Both the position numbers and the translations under genes were made by a program. Under the pieces are notes generated by a model. It ran no database searches. It was given only the letters and a program-made list of their open reading frames with translations, and was not told the DNA's origin. A stretch of DNA of 39,346 nucleotides, taken from positions 1-39,346 of IMG/VR virus record IMGVR_UViG_3300032893_003185, one strand, 5' to 3'. Positions 37,077-39,346 of this stretch are shown one piece after another; the stretch's first letter is position 1; each line of letters starts with the position of its first letter. This DNA is from a virus.

Positions 37077-38354
37077 TCACCCCATCCACCCGCCGCCCCC
37101 GCCACGCCGCCCCGCCTTCTTTGCCCTGCGCCCCGCCTCCGGCTCCTCGTAGGCCGTCATCAGATAGCGCAGGGCGTCCGCCGGATGGCTGGTCCAATCG
37201 TGCAGCGGCCCCAGCGCCACGCGCCGCTTGGGATCGACCCGCTCGCGATAATCGCGCAGCGCCCTAAGACCGGCCTCGCACCGCGCCGCGTCGATCCAGG
37301 TCCTGGGCAGCATGCGGCGCACCGTCTCGATCCCGTCGGCCACGCCAACGCGCGGCGTGATGCGCACGCCAAAGCCCAGACCCTCCAGCATCTCCGCCCG
37401 GCTCTTGCCGGTGCCCAGCTCGCGCGCCCGCGCGTCGTGCGGCAGGATCAGGGGCGCATAGACATAGGGCCGTTCGCGCAGGGCCCGGGCGTACCAGTCC
37501 AGCCCCACGCCTGAATTCTCGACATAGTCGATCAGCCGGATCTCGCGGCCCACGAACTGCGCCAGCCAGATGGCCGTGGCGTCGCCGATACCCAGATCGA
37601 ACGCCGCGTGCACCTCCGACGCCGGATCGTGCGCCACGCGGCCGATCCGCCCCTCCTCCTCCGCCGCCGTCAACGCCGCGGCGTAGTAGGCGCCGGCGAT
37701 GGCGGCATCGAAGCTGGTCTCCAGCTCGCGCGCGTATTCGTCGGCCGACAGCTCGGCCTTCAGCGCCTCAAGCTCCGCCTCGGCCAGCAGCCCCGTCTGC
37801 GACGCTCTCAGCCGCAAGGCGAACCAGTCGTTCGACGCCTCGGCCCGCTCGTAGAGCTCCCAGAAAGCGTTGCGGCCCTTGGGCGTGCCGATGAAGGCGG
37901 CCCACCCCTGCCGGTCGGCCAGGGCCGGGCGGATGACCTCACTCCACGCGCGCGGATCGATATCGGCGAATTCGTCGAGCACCACGCCGTCAAGATAAAG
38001 CCCACGCAAACGGTTATAGTTATCTGCGCCGTACAGCCTGATGCGCCCGCCGTTGGGCAGATCGACCCTCAGTTCCGATACGCTCACCACTACGCCCGGT
38101 ATGGGCGCCGTGTATTGCTTCAGATAGCTCCAAGCCACATCCTTGGCCTGGCTGGTGAAGGGCGCGACATAGGCAAGACGGGGCTCGGGCCGTTCGCACG
38201 TCAGCGCCGCGCGGATCAGGTCGTTGACCGCCGCCACCGTTTTGCCCGCGCGCCGGTGCGCCACGATGCACGCCCAGCGCTCCGTGCGCCCGTGAAAGGC
38301 CGCGAACGCCGGCCTCGGCGCATAGGGGATCAGGACTTTGCGGGATCGAGCCAT
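37077..38354 (-). CDS. large terminase subunit of the second prophage
   Basis: This 425-residue motor has Walker A AHRRAGKT (32-39), Walker B GVVLDEFADI (123-132), a coupling motif (FIGTPKGRNAFWELY) and an RNase H-like nuclease with D253 and D258 (AAFDLGIGDATAIW) and a late acidic/His region (SHPADALRYL). It drives DNA into the P22-like head. It starts inside the end of the small-subunit gene (25-base overlap). It is unrelated in sequence to the Mu-like terminase at 1467-2948. Confidence 0.93.
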   Translation of the reverse strand: MARSRKVLIPYAPRPAFAAFHGRTERWACIVAHRRAGKTVAAVNDLIRAALTCERPEPRLAYVAPFTSQAKDVAWSYLKQYTAPIPGVVVSVSELRVDLPNGGRIRLYGADNYNRLRGLYLDGVVLDEFADIDPRAWSEVIRPALADRQGWAAFIGTPKGRNAFWELYERAEASNDWFALRLRASQTGLLAEAELEALKAELSADEYARELETSFDAAIAGAYYAAALTAAEEEGRIGRVAHDPASEVHAAFDLGIGDATAIWLAQFVGREIRLIDYVENSGVGLDWYARALRERPYVYAPLILPHDARARELGTGKSRAEMLEGLGFGVRITPRVGVADGIETVRRMLPRTWIDAARCEAGLRALRDYRERVDPKRRVALGPLHDWTSHPADALRYLMTAYEEPEAGRRAKKAGRRGGGGGWMG

Positions 38355-38680
38355 GTGAACGTCAGACTGATTTGCCCTTCGTCTTCGCCGCCCATGCCGC
38401 CCGCAGTTTGGCCGCCCACCCGCACCGCTTGCGCCGCCCGGCCATAGGCCCGGTCGATCAGGGCGTTGGCCGCCGACACCCGCACGGCCTCCGAGTTGGC
38501 GCTTTTCACCAACTCGGCCAGCGCCTCCAGCGCGGCGGCGGCATGCGTCTGCGCGGCCTCGCGGAAGGCGACGGCGGGATCGGGCGCGGTGGGGAGCGGC
38601 CCAGGGAGCATGGGCGCGGGCTCGCTCGGGGCCGGCAAAGCCGTCACCGACGCGGCCCGCCTTCGGTTGGCGGCGGCCAT
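38330..38680 (-). CDS. small terminase subunit candidate
   Basis: This 116-residue protein has a Pro/Ala-rich start and the helical core AALEALAELVKSANSEAVRV, SAANALIDRAYGRAAQAV seen in small terminase-like or DUF5681-type proteins before the large subunit. It binds the packaging start site in related phages. A folded RNA element covers its ribosome-binding site (38681-38728). Confidence 0.72.
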   Translation of the reverse strand: MAAANRRRAASVTALPAPSEPAPMLPGPLPTAPDPAVAFREAAQTHAAAALEALAELVKSANSEAVRVSAANALIDRAYGRAAQAVRVGGQTAGGMGGEDEGQISLTFTWLDPAKS

Positions 38681-38728
38681 TGATAATCCTTTTGGGGGAA
38701 GCTGATCCTGCGCCTCAAAAGGGCTTCC
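38681..38728 (-). promoter_or_regulatory. two-state RNA hairpin over the terminase ribosome-binding site
   Basis: In the leader RNA, GGAAGC can pair with GCUUCC (38723-38728 with 38697-38702), while the directly following CCUUUUG can pair with CAAAAGG (38716-38722 with 38688-38694). The two pairings are interleaved. CAAAAGG holds the AAAAGG Shine-Dalgarno seven bases before the ATG at 38680. The second pairing hides it and the first sets it free. A compact pseudoknot is the alternative. Confidence 0.5.
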
Positions 38729-38779
38729 AGGAATGAAATCAGGCTATGGATAGGCGCCTGAGTTGGCAAGACGTCCGCC

Positions 38780-39346
38780 TCACCCCCTCAGCCCCCGATC
38801 CCGTGCGATGGCCTCCAGCACCGCTGTCAGCGCCTTGGTGTTGGCCAGCCGCGCCGAGCCGCCCGGCGCGATGGAGTTGATGGTGCGGCCCTCACCAGCC
38901 ACCAGCCGCAAGACCCACAATTGCCGCCCAGTCCTGGCCAGCGCTTCCCAAGCCTGCAGATTTTCGGCGCGGCCGGCGCGCAACTCGGCGAAGGCCGCGG
39001 CGCCCGCCTCCGAAAAGCCGCGCACGGGGGCGGCGAAGTCGCGGTTCAGGTTCGAACGCGGGCCGGCGGCCAGGGCCTCGAAACAGCGGCGGTAAAGCAG
39101 TCCCGCATCATATTCGGTCCTGGGCAATCCCCCCTGCTCGAACAGCGTCTGCAGCCCGTCGCGCGAGGTCACGCGCAGCCCGCCGCCACCCCGATCCACC
39201 GCTTCGCCCCGCAGGCGCGCCAAGGCCACCGTCTCGTTCAGGCCCGCTTCCACCGCGCGCTCCTCGGCGCGGACTTTGGCCCGCTCGGCGGTCAGCCGCG
39301 CCAGATCCTCGCCGCTCAGCCCCCGTCCCTTGCGTTTAGCGGCCAT
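38780..39346 (-). CDS. hypothetical protein at the right edge, possibly DUF6456-like
   Basis: At least 188 residues are read, with an ATG exactly at the window edge, so the start may lie outside. It has a basic helical N-terminus, then GLQTLFEQGGLPRTEYDAGL, LYRRCFEALAAGPR and LRLVAGEGRTINSIAPGGSA. The pattern of a helical domain plus GEG-type turn resembles proteins annotated DUF6456 in alphaproteobacteria, but I am unsure. A gene upstream of terminase could be a late regulator. Confidence 0.5.
   Translation of the reverse strand: MAAKRKGRGLSGEDLARLTAERAKVRAEERAVEAGLNETVALARLRGEAVDRGGGGLRVTSRDGLQTLFEQGGLPRTEYDAGLLYRRCFEALAAGPRSNLNRDFAAPVRGFSEAGAAAFAELRAGRAENLQAWEALARTGRQLWVLRLVAGEGRTINSIAPGGSARLANTKALTAVLEAIARDRGLRG

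Overview
The window is about 39 kb of very GC-rich DNA from an alphaproteobacterium, most likely a member of the Caulobacterales. The base composition, a phage-borne homologue of the cell-cycle regulator GcrA, and GANTC (CcrM-type) sites at control points all point that way. It is almost wholly prophage: two unrelated phages lie back to back, separated by a few hundred bases of low-GC remnant sequence.

Region 1 (1 to about 19933) is the early half and the start of the late half of a Mu-like transposable phage, running right to left. From the right it has a phage-end candidate (19496-19933) with Mu-like spaced repeats, a membrane protein and a LexA-fold repressor on the + strand, and then one long minus-strand train: Ner-like regulator, ParB-like protein, transposase A, target-selection ATPase B, Gam, a GcrA homologue, a DUF5131 protein, GemA, and a Mor/C-type activator. 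After a perfect 24-bp palindrome comes the lysis group (GH108 endolysin, small membrane proteins, lipoprotein), then the Mu gp25-gp26-gp27-gp28-gp29 packaging group. The gp29-like portal gene runs off the left edge. At least 22 junctions in this train are ATGA-type or TGATG overlaps, which exposes three microproteins of 30-37 residues.

Region 2 (about 19934-20300) is an AT-richer seam. It holds broken minus-strand coding remnants that look like the former host locus into which the Mu-like phage inserted.

Region 3 (about 20300 to 39346) is a second prophage, with a P22-like (short-tailed) head module also read right to left. It has small and large terminase, a frameshifted portal, scaffold, P22-type coat, a head-tail adaptor, tail and fibre proteins, a secreted SGNH esterase, a glycosyltransferase, and a lysis cassette (holin, GH108 endolysin, overlapping Rz/Rz1) ending at a Rho-independent terminator. 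Plus-strand or stand-alone cargo genes interrupt it: an O-antigen-type acyltransferase, two membrane proteins and a secreted protein. Its integrase and regulators are not in the window.

The most interesting ideas are: (i) the Mu-like phage carries its own GcrA, and each of the three putative transposase-binding repeats at its end contains a GANTC site; (ii) an S24-type repressor lacks both catalytic residues; (iii) two matching TCCC-N6-GGGA palindromes lie just upstream of the first two early genes; (iv) a two-state RNA hairpin covers the terminase ribosome-binding site; and (v) an acyltransferase/glycosyltransferase/esterase set suggests surface modification by the second prophage. No tRNA, rRNA or CRISPR array was seen.
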